A stretch of DNA of 64,000 nucleotides from Phytoseiulus persimilis (Eukaryota > Arthropoda > Arachnida > Mesostigmata > Phytoseiidae). Positions within the stretch are counted from its first letter, which is position 1. Every line of letters starts with the position of its first letter. Positions 1-12,296 of this stretch are shown piece by piece. The stretch spans positions 11,966,001 through 12,030,000 of the forward strand of contig CM075102.1 in the NCBI GenBank assembly GCA_037576195.1, given 5' to 3'. The position numbers and the translations under genes are program-made. The notes below the pieces were generated by a model. That model was not told where the DNA came from. It worked only from the letters and a program-made list of their open reading frames with translations, and ran no database searches.

Positions 1-2681
1 CCGAAACTGTTGAACAGCACGGCGATTCTCTGCCCGACGATTCGACGCCTTACATTAAGAAATCATCGCCAGAAACTCGACTTAACCCCTCGAAGGAGGA
101 CGGAGATTCTCCACAACATTGGTCACTGGACCTCTATATCGCCCACTCATCGGATCAGCATGCTCTCAGTGGAAGGGTATCACAAGAGCACAACAAAGCG
201 AGACTCACTTGAGATTTCTACAAAGCTTCTGCCGGATAGTCGTTTAACATCTGAATTCACATTAAATCACGTATCAACGGCCGCCGAGCTCGCGTCCAAG
301 AGAGACATGAAACACAGCACACAGTAGCGTTTTGCGATTGTTTTCTAAGGTAGGCCGCAACACACGCGCTATCGACGAAATCCCACTCGGTGTCATTAGA
401 AACTCGCACTTGAGACACCACTGAACGCACTGAACGAACGCAGTCCTCCGGACGACTGTTCCCGGATGGCGATCGCCCCACCCGAGCGTTGACCAGGTTT
501 CGAGCGAAGCAACCGGCCGACCGGGCGGGAGGGCACTGAGCTAGCTAGCATTGGGAGTAGCTCCGAGCTGCGTGACGCCGCGTTACTATTGATCCTCATG
601 GCTCTTACAATATGGAATCGCACGTCACCGATTACCGCTGAGCCGACCCGCGACACACGGGCTATCCCCAGGGAAACAGACCGATTCGGGAAGGGCAAAG
701 AGGCAGCCGTGCCCAAACACACGCTCGTAGGCGCACACGCTCAAACAAACGCAGTTATCAGAGGGAACTCTCGAACGAGCCGAACGCGCTTTTAGAGCTT
801 GTTTCGTGGCCCTCTCGATAGGGAGCTCCGGTGAACGATGGAACTCGACCAAAGACCAGCCGTGTGCAGATCGATTGAACTATTGATTGATCGTGGGCTG
901 GATCACTTGATTAATTGACGATCAACGACGGCTCAACAGGGTGAAGCTCTGAGGGACTGAGTGGACCGGCTACGTACTGCACGAAGCGATGAATTGATCG
1001 ATCACCGGGCGAACAATTCAATCGGTTGAATGGTCTACGCACTAACTAATCCATTGTTCGGTCCATAGCTGACGGATTCACGAGCGAGACATGTAGCAGT
1101 TGTCCAACATCATCTGACAGATGAGTGAACCGGCGATCTATCATCGGAAAACTTTCGTGCACCCACGGGGGTCAATGTCTGGCAGCCAGAGACGGGATAT
1201 GAACCCTCTTGACTGGACTTAAATGAACACTCAGGGAGAGCATTCCATGAAGGTCGCCCGCCTTGAAGACGATATATCGTGCGCCCTCGCATCACTGAGT
1301 CCATGAACAGTTTCCGCGACGTTTCGGGTCAGCTCAGAACTTTCTCTAGAAACCGTGATATCCGGAGGAACCCGCTGCTCTGTGGAGATTCTTTCTTCCA
1401 GAACGACAGCACTCATACTTTCCTTGAATGAGTCGCCAGCTTTCCGCATTCGAGCTGAGTCGGCTCTCCGGGTGGAGATCGAACTTTCGAGAAAGCTTCT
1501 CCCAAACTCGGATCCGAAAGGCTTCGGGTCATGGATGAGAAAGCGTTTCGTACCTGACGAGATCACGTGATCGGGTCACGAGACCCGAGTGAACCGCTCG
1601 AATTTGTGTTTTGAAAATATTCACGCATGTCCGCAACGAGTGAAGTTGGGCCGTCATGCTCAAACGCCCAAGTTAAGGCACGGGCTGTCGCATCTGGTTT
1701 CGAACTGATACTTTGAGAATTCGAGTAATTTCCACATCCCCGGTCACGGCGTCACACGCGACCACCAGACGAGACGCGTCGACTAGTTGCTCGACAAGTC
1801 CTTAAAAACCTAATGACAACTTATCAAATCCTCTCCTGTCGCCCTATGATTATGACCGCTACTTGATGGATCGGGATAGAATCGATACTCGAGTGTGAAT
1901 CTGGAAATCTGGGCTCATACGGCGGTCGATGCCTCTCCTCAACGGGCTCAAAGTGCGCGGCGTTTGGCTCGCCCCGACCTTCGACCGCGCTCGACAAGCA
2001 TCTGAACCAGTTTCCTGATTCGATGCTGACAATATTATGCGGTGCATCAACACACGTAAAAGTCGGCGGCAACCGGGCAGCCGAAGATGAAGGTGACGAA
2101 GGGTTCGCCGTTATTGGTGGGAAAATATATCAGGCAACATCGAACGGTGCCAAGGCGAGAGAACACAGAATCTTCGTCTTGTCATCCGAGAAAAGATGTC
2201 TCGTTCCCAGAAACCCAGAGCGGTGGCCGGAAACAAGAGCCGACCATGCCACTGGGTGAGAAAATTTAAACATTTCAACGGGAAGAAGACTGGCTGTCGC
2301 ACATTCGAGTGAGACTATATGATGTGATATTGGGACGGAGTTTTGTATTCAAGTCGTACGACCCTGCGCCAACAGATGGCTCCCAAAGCGACCCGACCCA
2401 CAGACAGAACATGACGCTCACGAAAAGAGGAAAGTCCCTCGCATCCGGCTCCGCTTCAAGTCCTCCCCGTAAGTGGAATCGTTTTCCTCCGCGCTTTCCT
2501 CTCTGGCATTGTTTGAACTTGTAGGAGGCAAACGCTCGAGCCACGTAGCTCAATGCCGCGCAAGTTTACGTGTCACTGATGAGTAAACACGATGTTATTG
2601 CCGTGAGTCATCAAGCCGTCTTCCGATACTCTGCTCGATCTCAGTTCGCAACTCATCAAGTCGCCGTTTCGGTTCCAAGCA

Positions 2682-2887
2682 ATGAATACTTGCTTTGGAT
2701 CAGCGAGTATGGGAAGAGGACGGAGATCGAACTCATTTGACGGGAATGAACCGAAAGAGTTGATGCGACCTCATCCTATCGACATTCAGCGTGAAAACAA
2801 TAGCAGTACCAGGGAGAGCAGTGTCGATCCGAGAGCTCTGAGAAAATCCTCGAAGCTTGGCCTGGGCGAGGAGCGCGAGAGCCCGGT
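2682..2887 (+). CDS. Weak candidate coding exon, unknown gene
   Basis: An open frame from ATG at 2682 runs into a consensus donor, CCG|GTGAGT, at 2888. The predicted peptide is hydrophilic and rich in Ser, Arg and Glu, with no recognisable domain. An upstream AG at about 2703 could be an acceptor, but I could not link this exon to any partner in phase. It could be a terminal piece of a gene with exons I cannot see, or chance. The donor is the main support. Confidence 0.18.
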
Positions 2888-4918
2888 GAGTGGTAAACAT
2901 TGAGTGTTCTGGCTATTTCCAGGCGGTGGGCGAAAACTCTGGCTACGATCAATCGCGGCTCAAAACTAGAATTCGAGAACCGAAATCGAAGTTATATCGG
3001 AATCGGATTCTCGATCCAAATGAAAGAATAGTGTGCCACAGGAGAGGAACGAGTGTTTCGTATGGGAACTGACCGGGGTCGAGGAGTAACCGCTCTCGTG
3101 AACTTGCCTCCATGCACGCCAAGTGTCGGAAGGAGTCCGCTTTTTCGGGGTCAAGTTCTTGAACTCAAGACACCAGCTTCAAATGGGAGCAGACGAGTGG
3201 TGCCTGCACCCCTGGCGAATCGAACGGACAACTGAGTCCGAGTATCTCGAACGCTTCTGAGAAACCCAAGCAGGAAACCTTCCTCCTGTTGCGATTCCGC
3301 GACGTCAGACCTTATGGCCTATAGGCGCAACAATCTATCGGTTGTGGAAAGCTTCAGGGTGGCCGACATCTTGCGAGTCGTTCGGACACTGGGTCTCGAA
3401 TCTCCCTGAATAACGACGACGATAGCAAAAACGAGATAAGGATAGCACGCAACGAATTCGCCCCAGCACCTCGAGAACTTGTAGTCGTCATTTCACACGA
3501 GCGAACAGGAACGCGAAGAAGTAAAGCCCCTATGGAAGCGGCTCGGCCGACCTCAGCAGGGGGCTCGAGCCTTGGACTCACCGATGGCAATCGCGCGTCA
3601 GTCGCTCCCGGACGGCAGACACGAGCGTCAGGTGTCGAATGACGGCCTGAATTAAGTATCGTTGGGCTCCACAGAGGTGACAAGCGCGGAAAAATCGTCA
3701 GCTCCGTCAGAGAGTCTGGCAATTGCCCGGCAACCTGTGGCCATCTGTCAGCCGCAGCGTCCGCGCACCTTTCACATTGACGTACCCAGCGGCGGCGGCG
3801 AAAGTCCAAAAACGGAATCGCCTACCAATCCCGCAGGCCACCGAATCTACCCAGAGGTCTACATTCAGTGCACTTACATTCGGACGAGCCGTCTCCGAAG
3901 TCAAATCCAGGAAAGCAGACGACGTCCCGTCGCACCGGCACGTGTAAATTTCAAAATTTGTGCCTTGTCGCGGCGAACCTGCTAACGGAACCACAGTCCT
4001 TTTGTCTGTCTGTCAGTTCAGCTGCCTGCTAGCCAGGCTAACGCACTAAAAGTGTCCTTTCCCGTGAAGAGAGTGAATAAGGAGTCCTCTCACGACACCA
4101 GTTTTCTCCAAGCATTAACACATCACAACAACATACCGAGTAGCGCTTAGATGCTAAGGACTCCAGCCCCACCGATGGCCGAGCCTCCTCTCCGCTATGC
4201 AGACGTCTAGTCAGCCAGCCAGCCAGCCAATGAGGGTTCTTTGATGCTGGTTGCGCTGCTCGTCTGCCAAGTTCCAGCGACAGACCGTTTGGTCGGAGCC
4301 ACCGTCTTTGGAGCGACTGCCGTCTCAAATTCCGTCTCAAATGCGCCGTCGGAAGGAATTTATAGCTTGAGCATTACGCTCTCCGAGTCAATCAAAGAGT
4401 CGGAACATTTTTGAGAGAACATTTGTGCATTCCGTCCCGGTACTCTACACCGCAAGCGATGTCGGACTCACCATCCCATCGTATACATAGGTTAAAGATC
4501 ACATATAGTTCGTGCGGGGCGTATGGGGTGCCCGACCTGTTCTGGACTAGACATTCGATACGGGAGCGCACAGCCGGGAGGAACATCTCTATGAATCCGA
4601 GGCATACAATCTCTCCATCCAGTTCCGACACCGTGTTTCCCCGAGCCGATTTTCCTCCCGGCTCCTCAAAATTTCACAATCCGCGGAGGAACGATGTATT
4701 CTCCCGTTCGGCAATCTGTAAACATTCGATCCGCGTTGCGCTCCCAGTTTCCACTAGAGCATCCGACTCAACAGGGGTCAACGTATCAGTGACGTGCACA
4801 GGAATCTCGGTTGAAGGGGAGGGGCTAGCGGAAAGAAAACTTGCATGGTCATCCCTTCCCCGTATCGATGATAAGACTCTTCCACAACGATTGAAGCTCA
4901 AGATGGTGATGAAAAAAT

Positions 4919-4936
4919 CCCCCCCCCCCCCCCCCC
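4919..4936 (+). repeat. Poly-C tract, 18 bases
   Basis: An uninterrupted run of 18 C on the plus strand. It is one of seven long G/C homopolymers in the window. Confidence 0.95.
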
Positions 4937-6681
4937 GTAGCAACGTAAGAGGAAGCCATGCGTTGCCCAATCTGGAGTCGTGATGTCTCCGCATTGTGAA
5001 CTTGTTCCTCGGTTCGAATGCCTCCGATTCTTAGATTCCCTTCGCAGCTGATGCCTTGAGTTTTGTACCGATTCCGCTCGGCTGAGGTCCTGGAACCCCC
5101 GGCTCGGAGCGATGTCATTCTAGAATGACCTCTTCGATTGGCTGCTCTCAATGAGTTACCATCATCCACCGATGCTACAAATGTTTCACCTCAGCCTTGG
5201 TCCATCCAGCTACAGGGATCGCGTCTGCGATTCCCAGGCATTCCAGGAGATCGAGCAAAGATCCCATCAGCATTGCCTCTGTGACCGAAGAGATTCCGTT
5301 CTAGATGGATTCGGTGATTGGAGCTTAAGCCAACGCCACCGTTGCGTGGAACCTCGGGATCTTCACTACACCGATCCGGCTCAACCTCTTTGACGGGGGA
5401 TTCCGCCGCCTGGTCTCTGGGTTCGGTCGCGCAGCATGATCTTTGACTCCTTCCATGAGTTTCTTATCATCATTCTCATAATTTCATTATCACGCTGTAA
5501 AGATGTACAACTCAAGTTGCAGGCTCAGGTCAAGTGACGTAAGTTGAGCCGGTGACCTCGATTTGATCTTGACGTCGAATCCCGACACCGTGAGCATGTG
5601 TGCATAGCTTAGGCGTCGGATGAATTCTTGAAATATCTTGAATGGCCGGGATCGAATGATGGGAATCATTGTTGGGTCGCATGATCAGAGAAGATTCTCT
5701 GTGAACTACGCTCGCTCAGGCTGGCGTCATCTGATGCGAGGTTCTTGGAAATCTTGTTCGGCATCCCTACTTTGCATCCCCCCATAAGCAGTACGTAAGC
5801 GCTCCACGTCAATGTCCGCAGAGAATAGGTGTGGCTGATCCGAACGCGTGTTTGGAAAGCTGGATGGCCTTTGTTGAAGAACCTCGAGCCGCCCTTCCTC
5901 TCTCTGAGAACCAACATGGCGGAATCGTACGATTGACTCACTGGCGACTCACATACATTAGGTTAGATGCCACGTCACATAGACAAACTATGAGCGACCA
6001 CGAGCAATCGAATCCCAACGCCATGCGCCAGCGTGCAAACACGCGAGATCAACAATGCTGCCTTTGGGAATGAGAAACAATTCCCTTCCGTCGTCCGTTG
6101 CTTTGAAAAAGCGCGCTTTCCGGTTTCATCAAAAATCCTGCCTGGATTGACTCTACGCTTATACGGCCCGCACTAGGTCAGCACTGGCTGATCCGTTCAG
6201 TGCGTTTGTTTTCAACTCGGTGTTCGAGAAACACTTGTGTGCATCTCTGGAACTTTACAATAACCAATGCTGTGGACACTCATCCGATCCGTATAACTCG
6301 GAACGCTCCAGGAGCGCTCTCAATGATGACGGCACTTTCAGCTTGTTTTTTTACAACTGTCTTATGAGCCTTGGAAGTTCGAAACTGATTGAATTTTCAT
6401 TCCATCGGTGGAGAAGGGCGATCTCTGCGTCAGTCGTCGGCACTCTCTCGTGCCGTGCCTACCGGCGGATGAGGATGTCGCCGCTCGTCCAGCTCCGCTC
6501 CGAGCTTTCCCGTATATGTGGCGGCTAGCTCCGTATCTTCCGTCTCCCACCTGGCTTTCGCGAGCAACCGCGGGTCTTGATGATGTATGCAGATTCTTAT
6601 CACAGTATCCACACTGAATCCTTCGCTTTTGGTACGCTCAAAATAGCGTCATCACTATCAGATGTGATTTCCTAACTTACA

Positions 6682-6702
6682 CCCCCCCCCCCCCCCCCCC
6701 CC
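6682..6702 (+). repeat. Poly-C tract, 21 bases
   Basis: An uninterrupted run of 21 C, the longest homopolymer in the window. It is followed about 100 bases later by an AG dinucleotide repeat. Confidence 0.95.
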
Positions 6703-6798
6703 ACCGATGAGGCGACCGCCGGTCAATGTAAAGGGAAATATTTACAGTGCTTCGCTTCCAAGAAATCGACATCAACAAATTCCAGGAGCCCATGATTT

Positions 6799-6815
6799 AG
6801 AGAGAGAGAGAGAGA
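6799..6815 (+). repeat. AG dinucleotide microsatellite
   Basis: Eight and a half perfect AG units. No gene is recognised nearby. Confidence 0.9.
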
Positions 6816-7789
6816 AGATGGTGACTTCTTCACCCTGATCAGCCCCAGTTCAAGCGTTGGATTGAAACTGTGGGAGTTCTCGCTTCACGCATTGAATGAG
6901 GAAAAATGATACTGACTGACGTTCTGCCTCTGATGCAAGGTATTCGGAAATCAGAGTACCCAGATAAGGATTTGCGATGCAGATCCGGTCAAACGTTCCG
7001 AGAGGCACCTTTGCGTAGACGCTCCTTCCCAAAGTCAGACTGGGTATCAGAAAATTCTCATCAATTGTTCGCGACGTGACGCGATCCCGGAAAAATCAAT
7101 TACGTTCCCCGGTGCTTCGAATGCCTACTAAGGAGTTCCGGCGGGATGCACGGATTTATAGCGACAATAATGATTCGATGCGTTTCCACTTGTCAAACTG
7201 GAGGGAGTTTTCCCCCTCGTGACGTCTGCATTAATATTTGAGAAGTTGAGATGTTACCCGACCGGATTCCAAGGATTCTGTTGTCGGGGGAACACTTCAT
7301 CGGCTCTCGGGCTCGGGCGGGCGTGTTGGACTGGTCCTATATCGTACAACTCAGCTTTCGATCCCTGTCGGCACAACCTGGGCGGGATAGAGAGGGAGCG
7401 GTGCGGAAACTTCTGCCATTGGGCGTACCGCAATATGAGAAACACTGTGCTTGATATTTCGGCTAGATGAGGCTTGACTCTGAACCGTGAGAGCGAGTGT
7501 CTTGGAAAACTTACGACACCTGGTTAAACTTTGGGATAGACCACTGCCTTCCACTTTTTACAGTGGACTTAATCTATATTTCGAGAGCCCTTCGTAGGTA
7601 TCCGAAAATTACCGACAAAAGAGAAGACCGACGTCACCAGTTTCCGATGCTCCGGAATGAATTATGATTTCATTCGATTCCGTTCGCACCACTTATTCTT
7701 CGCGAAGCATGCCCTAAGAATCGCGAGCTCGACAGTTGACGGCTTCAAAGATTCCGTAGATCATTGCGGAGGGAAAGCTTGGGAGAGAA

Positions 7790-8059
7790 ATTTAAGAGCC
7801 CATATTCGAAACGTCGTAACTCCTTTCTAACAGTCGAAGTTCCAGTCAGGAGTTCATCGAACCAATTTCCGAAAACGTTATTTAGCGCTTTTCTCGGAAA
7901 CGCTCCACTACTTGTTTCTCTCCACTACTTACGTTTAGAACGAAAGCGCGGAATAACGTCGTCGGAAATTCGTCGTTTAATTGGGTCGATGATTTCCCGA
8001 CTGAAGACTCGCCTTGGAGAAATTTGGAGTTACGACGTTTCGATTCTGGGCTCTTGAAT
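7790..8059. mobile_element. Foldback/MITE-like inverted-repeat element, about 270 bp
   Basis: The two halves are long imperfect inverted repeats. The left end reads AAGAGCCCATATTCGAAACG, and the reverse complement of the right end reads AAGAGCCCAGAATCGAAACG; both continue with TCGTAACTCC. Similarity continues inward for about 110-120 bases per arm, with scattered mismatches and small gaps. The centre, about 7905-7940, carries two copies of CCACTACTT. Translations of the two strands also resemble each other, which is the signature of a palindrome and not a sign of coding. No transposase is present, so mobility would have to be supplied in trans. I found no clear target-site duplication, so the superfamily is unknown. 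Confidence 0.75.
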
Positions 8060-8978
8060 GGCTCCGACGGGGAACACATGCTTCTCATTGGAAGCGTTGC
8101 TTCAACCGTGCATTGACTTCAAACACCTTGAAGGGACAGAACGTCACTGAACTGGAAAATGGAAATTGATTCGCCATTCCGACTTTGCACAGTTGCCGAT
8201 TTCCTAAGATTGAGAATTCTGAGTGGTGCAGTAGAGCTCTCCGATAATTCTATCTGGGATTTCTTCAGGATGAGCAAGAACCCAGCTGTCATGACGTAGA
8301 CTTGCTTCCAGAATTCTGGCTCCGTTCTCGTAGTTCCGATTTGATCGGATTGATTGTACTCTTCAGGGTTTCAGGGTGGGTCGATCATTCCTGGAGTCCC
8401 TCGGAGCTTGCTTCTGTCCCTTGGTGACGACCTTCGGAAAAAATACAATAATGTATCGGAAAAGAGACAATAATGTTACAGGCGGTTCCCATTATCTTGA
8501 TCTTCACCGGTCTCTTGAGTGCGACCTTCAGAGAAACCAAAGCTCTGATGAGTTCGAGTTGGCGGACCATCGAGCAGCGGGTTCAGATATTCCCCGAGCG
8601 TGTTTTGGAACAGAATTCATTCATCTCAGACGGGGTTTCTTCATGGACTTCCACACAAGGACTCCGACGGCCTGCGAACGCTGTATTCTTCTGAGTGATC
8701 GCAGTGTCTAACGGGCATATGTTTCATTATTACCTTGCTGTTCCTCCTCCCCATACCGAAAGTCCCGATCCGACAGAGGAATGATCCAGCTATGCCTGGA
8801 GTCGTATAGCGTCCGAATACAGCTGAGGATGAGGACCGGGCCCGGGGCCCAGCATCCTCAGGGCATCGTCGAGATTGAGCGATAGTTACTACGACCATTG
8901 GTCAAGCGTCCAGAGGACTCGTAGATTCGAACTTATTGGCGTTAACACCGCTGTCCATATTCTAGCGTTCACTCCAGC

Positions 8979-9009
8979 TATCACCCATACTCGACGCTAT
9001 TGGGTGATA
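8979..9009. repeat. Short hairpin
   Basis: TATCACCCA at 8979-8987 pairs perfectly with TGGGTGATA at 9001-9009 across a 13-base loop. It could be a remnant of a larger inverted repeat or chance. No flanking gene gives it a role as a terminator. Confidence 0.5.
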
Positions 9010-9490
9010 ACAGTGATAGTCATGGTAATCGTGAAGCGAAGAACTAGAAGTTGATATCGTCAAAGTCAGGTGCAAACTGCCAGTCTAGGGCCGAGCCGTG
9101 CCTTTCGGACCTCGGGCCGCCTGGGCCAGATGTATGAGCCAGGGACCTGAGCCAGGCCACGCACTCTGAGTTCGGGAGGCCGGTGCTCATCCCTCCTCAG
9201 AGCTGCATTCCGAACGAGATTCTGAAGAGATTCGTCGTCAACCACTCGTCACGACAATCCCCCAAATCTTTGTTTAGGAAGTCGCCCCGGCCCAAGTTGG
9301 GATGTCGAAGTGGAGCATTCTGATTAACCGTTGACAGTTGGCTGCAGCTCTCGACTTTGCCTCACTCCAACCGTTCACTCGACGGTCCATCGCGCATTTG
9401 TATAGTGTAATGGTGACTGGCAGTTGAAGTATCGGTCAATGCAGGAAGTATTGATTTATGAGGTCATGGCTAACGATTGACCATTTGTCA

Positions 9491-9562
9491 GGGCTTGAAC
9501 CCCAGTCCCCAACATGGCCGAAGCAATTTCTCTTGCCTGTCCATGACGCCACTTGGCGCCCA
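9491..9562 (-). other. Possible tRNA-derived (SINE-like) pol III element
   Basis: On the minus strand, GGTTCAAGCCC (9501-9491) fits the pol III B-box consensus closely. GGCGCCAAGTGG, about 60 bases upstream on that strand, loosely resembles an A box with extra bases. It does not fold into a standard tRNA as I read it. A diverged SINE head or tRNA relic fits best, but chance is not excluded. Confidence 0.28.
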
Positions 9563-10272
9563 CTTTCGGGCCATGAGCGTGAAAGTTTGCAACCCGCGTG
9601 ATGCAGTCTCCGCATTCTCGAACGTATAGCGACGAATGATACGGACAAAACGTATCTGTGTGTGTTCACTCGTCGTACATTAGGTGAGTTCGATCATCTG
9701 TTGTGGTTTGCTTTCCTGTTTCGAGATATTGCGGGCTTGGCTGAATGGTTCTGTTCGGATCTCGAACATCGGAATATCTTCGGCAACCGAAGTCCAATCC
9801 ATCAATTTGGTTGAGGAACGATCGTGGATTGGTCTCCCCCTATTCTTCTCCAGGATGGCCCACCTCCGACTCCACGGAGAACGAGCGGACGGCTGTGCTC
9901 TAGATAAATCTCAGGTTCTGCCCAGCTACCTGATTTCCGCGAGGTAAACAAAACTGGACCGTCTATCTTGTGGAATTTCTTGCACGCCAGCCCCGGATCT
10001 ATTCCTTTTTTCCTTCCAATGCGTATGTGGAAGAACCAATCTCATTCCGTGGGGTTCACCCATGTTTTATACGTGTGACCCTCAACGCGTGATCGGCCAA
10101 CTGACAGAAACAGCTTCGCGTTGAAATCTGTGGGAGTAGAATACGACGCGCTGTAGGGCGAGATACCGATCGCGTAGCAAGCTTCACGTACGACGAGGAT
10201 CAGCGTGCGGAATCACCTCAGAAAATATGAACAACACCGGAACTAACTCAGAAAGCTGAACTAATAAATCCC

Positions 10273-10449
10273 ATGCTGATGGGCCGGATAGAAACTGATT
10301 TCGCATCTGGAGAGGCTGATTCCGTTTCCGACACGCATGACTCGCTAATCTTCAGTCGAGATAAGCTCGCAATCCAGAAGGATGGAGTATTGAGGGTGGC
10401 TGTCGACGTCAGAGCACAACTTCATGGGGAACTTCATGGAAAGTTTCCG
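10273..10449 (+). CDS. Weak candidate coding exon, unknown gene
   Basis: A 59-codon frame from ATG at 10273 ends in phase 0 at a consensus donor, CCG|GTGAGC. The peptide is mixed and soluble, with no recognised domain. A phase-0 continuation after an AG near 10553 would give a His- and Pro-rich tail of about 30 residues and then a stop. I could not confirm that junction. Treat it as a hypothesis that needs transcript data. Confidence 0.18.
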
Positions 10450-12017
10450 GTGAGCGGACGAATTTGATGCTTGGAGATGGTTCGACTCTTGTTTGAATAA
10501 TTCCCTCTTGACTCGCCTACCCTTGCCATGCTATCAACGATCTCTGCGAAGCTCCTCTCATGGAAATTGATACCTCAGAAACAACTCATCCGACCACTTC
10601 CTCATCCTCATCACGCAATCATCACGATCCAACTAATGCGGTAGGATGGGCTCCTCAGAGTTTTCAAAGCTCGAATAATCCATCACTTGACTCTTCCAAT
10701 GTCATTTTGTTGCTAGATGGGAGATCTCCAGATGATACCTTTTCCTGATGTCAGGGCTGAATATATTTCGTCGCATTGAGCCGTGACTCCTGACGCTTGA
10801 GCCGATGCATACCGATCAGCACTTGTTTGCCATCATTCAGATTCGACACCGCAGACTACTTGATGGGCCATTTTCGATAGTGTCACAGTAGCCGACGGTC
10901 ATTCCTCTTCTTTGGACAAAATCTCGCTATCCTGTGGCTCTGATTCCATCTGCGGATGCTCCGTCACCTTTCACGATATCGATTCCGAGCGGATAGATAG
11001 TTCCGAAAGACCTCGATGTGAATCAGGGACTGGATCCCCGAACCGCTCGCTGTGGGAGAACCATCGTTGTCCATCTCTCAGCGCCCTTTTCCACGGAAGA
11101 CTTCCTTCTCTCATAACTGACCGGTCTACTCTCAATTTTCGTCCCGTCCGGATGCTCCTCGTATTTACTCTGACTGACCAGCAATATGCAAGTTCGGAAA
11201 CCAAAGATGGAAGGATCGAACCGTAATTTTGGCTTGCGGGTTGCCCCGATTCCGCAGTCGCTCCTCTCGATATTTTCTCAGAGAATGCAACTTTGGTTGT
11301 CGCTTTTTCAAGCCAGAAGATGGTTCGTATCCTGCTCGATCCACGTTTTTCATAACAGCCTGAGACGAGAAGCCCTTACGTATCGAGCCATTGACGCCAG
11401 GTGTTTTGAACAAGGTTGGCCGAGATGAGGGATGTTTTCGCCGCCGGAAACGTGAAATGAGCAAAGTTTTCCACGAATGAGTTGAATATGTATCTCTCTC
11501 GCGTCCCGGAAGGCGTTAGTCGATCGATAACGATATCCTAGCGAGGGTCAATTACCAACTGGAACTATTTGCCGCAAGCAATCGGATGCAACGTTCGACG
11601 AAAATTCCTGACGTTCAGCGGCAGCGGAGCGAGAGACGTCACTCCGACGACAGTCGTCGACAGGGATGAGAAGTACAACCTACTGTTCCTCGAGAGAAAC
11701 GGAAAACGTAGTATGATCGGACGATCACGATGTCGATTGACGTTCGACTTAATGGTTTTGAGTTCGATGAAACTGAAAAATGAGCTCATGTGCGCACTGA
11801 GATTTTGAAACGACGTCCAGGTTCTCAACAACTGGACGAGTGATTTTGGTGCTCACTGCCGACATTGATTCGTCAGAGCGCGGCGGTGCGGAAACGTTTC
11901 GGGACTATCGCTGTTCCAGAAATCGAAACACCCGATCCCGGTTGACGACCTGAAAGGATCCCAATAGCCATCCTGCCGCATCCGTAGACCGTCAACAGAC
12001 TCCACAGGCCTGCTGTC

Positions 12018-12032
12018 CAGGGGCGTACCCAG
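12018..12032 (-). repeat. hAT-like terminal sequence, possible 3' end of the adjoining element
   Basis: CAGGGGCGTACCCAG lies about 265 bases past the stop of the minus-strand hAT transposase remnant. CAGGGGCG... ends are common among hAT elements, so this may be that element's 3' terminus. I found no matching inverted copy beyond 13.9 kb, so the 5' end is probably lost. Confidence 0.4.
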
Positions 12033-12054
12033 CTTTTTTTCTTGGAGGATGTGA

Positions 12055-12092
12055 GGGATGTGATGATGATGACGATGATGATCATCATCATG
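12055..12092. repeat. GAT/ATC trinucleotide repeat
   Basis: Short imperfect GAT repeats switch to ATC, which makes a small palindrome around GATGATGATCATCATCATC. It lies between the transposase stop and the presumed element end. Confidence 0.85.
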
Positions 12093-12296
12093 CCGTAGAT
12101 GCTGAGGACCAGCGTATGACTTTGTGTGCTTTCTTGTGCGTATGTGCCTTGTGCTACGCTCATTGCAATCAAAACTATTGGAACGGTAGGGAAAGAGGCA
12201 TGACTGCGATTCCGTGATATCTCTCCACAATTGAGAGGGAACCATTTAATTTATCACGTACACAACGCGTATTTGGAAGTCCGCATGTAAAAGAGT

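Larger units (their letters stand above)
1..7789. other. Unassigned region, no recognised gene
   Basis: I recognise no protein domain, RNA gene or complete transposon here. Open frames are mostly 60-110 codons and overlap on both strands, as expected by chance at this base composition. Items with some structure are a weak exon candidate at 2682-2887, poly-C runs at 4919-4936 and 6682-6702, an AG repeat at 6799-6815 and a CAGC repeat near 4208-4224. Positions 860-1040 are unusually rich in ATTGAT/GATCGAT words, without any structure I can name. Confidence 0.5.
8060..12017. other. Mostly unassigned region
   Basis: No gene is recognised with confidence. It contains a short hairpin at 8979-9009, a possible minus-strand tRNA-derived element near 9491-9562, and a weak exon candidate at 10273-10449. 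The overlapping open frames at 11569-11831 show no domain on either strand. Confidence 0.45.

Noticed and set aside
7764-8088. Protein-coding frames on both strands
   Set aside because: They are the two faces of an inverted-repeat element, so their similarity reflects palindromy and not coding.
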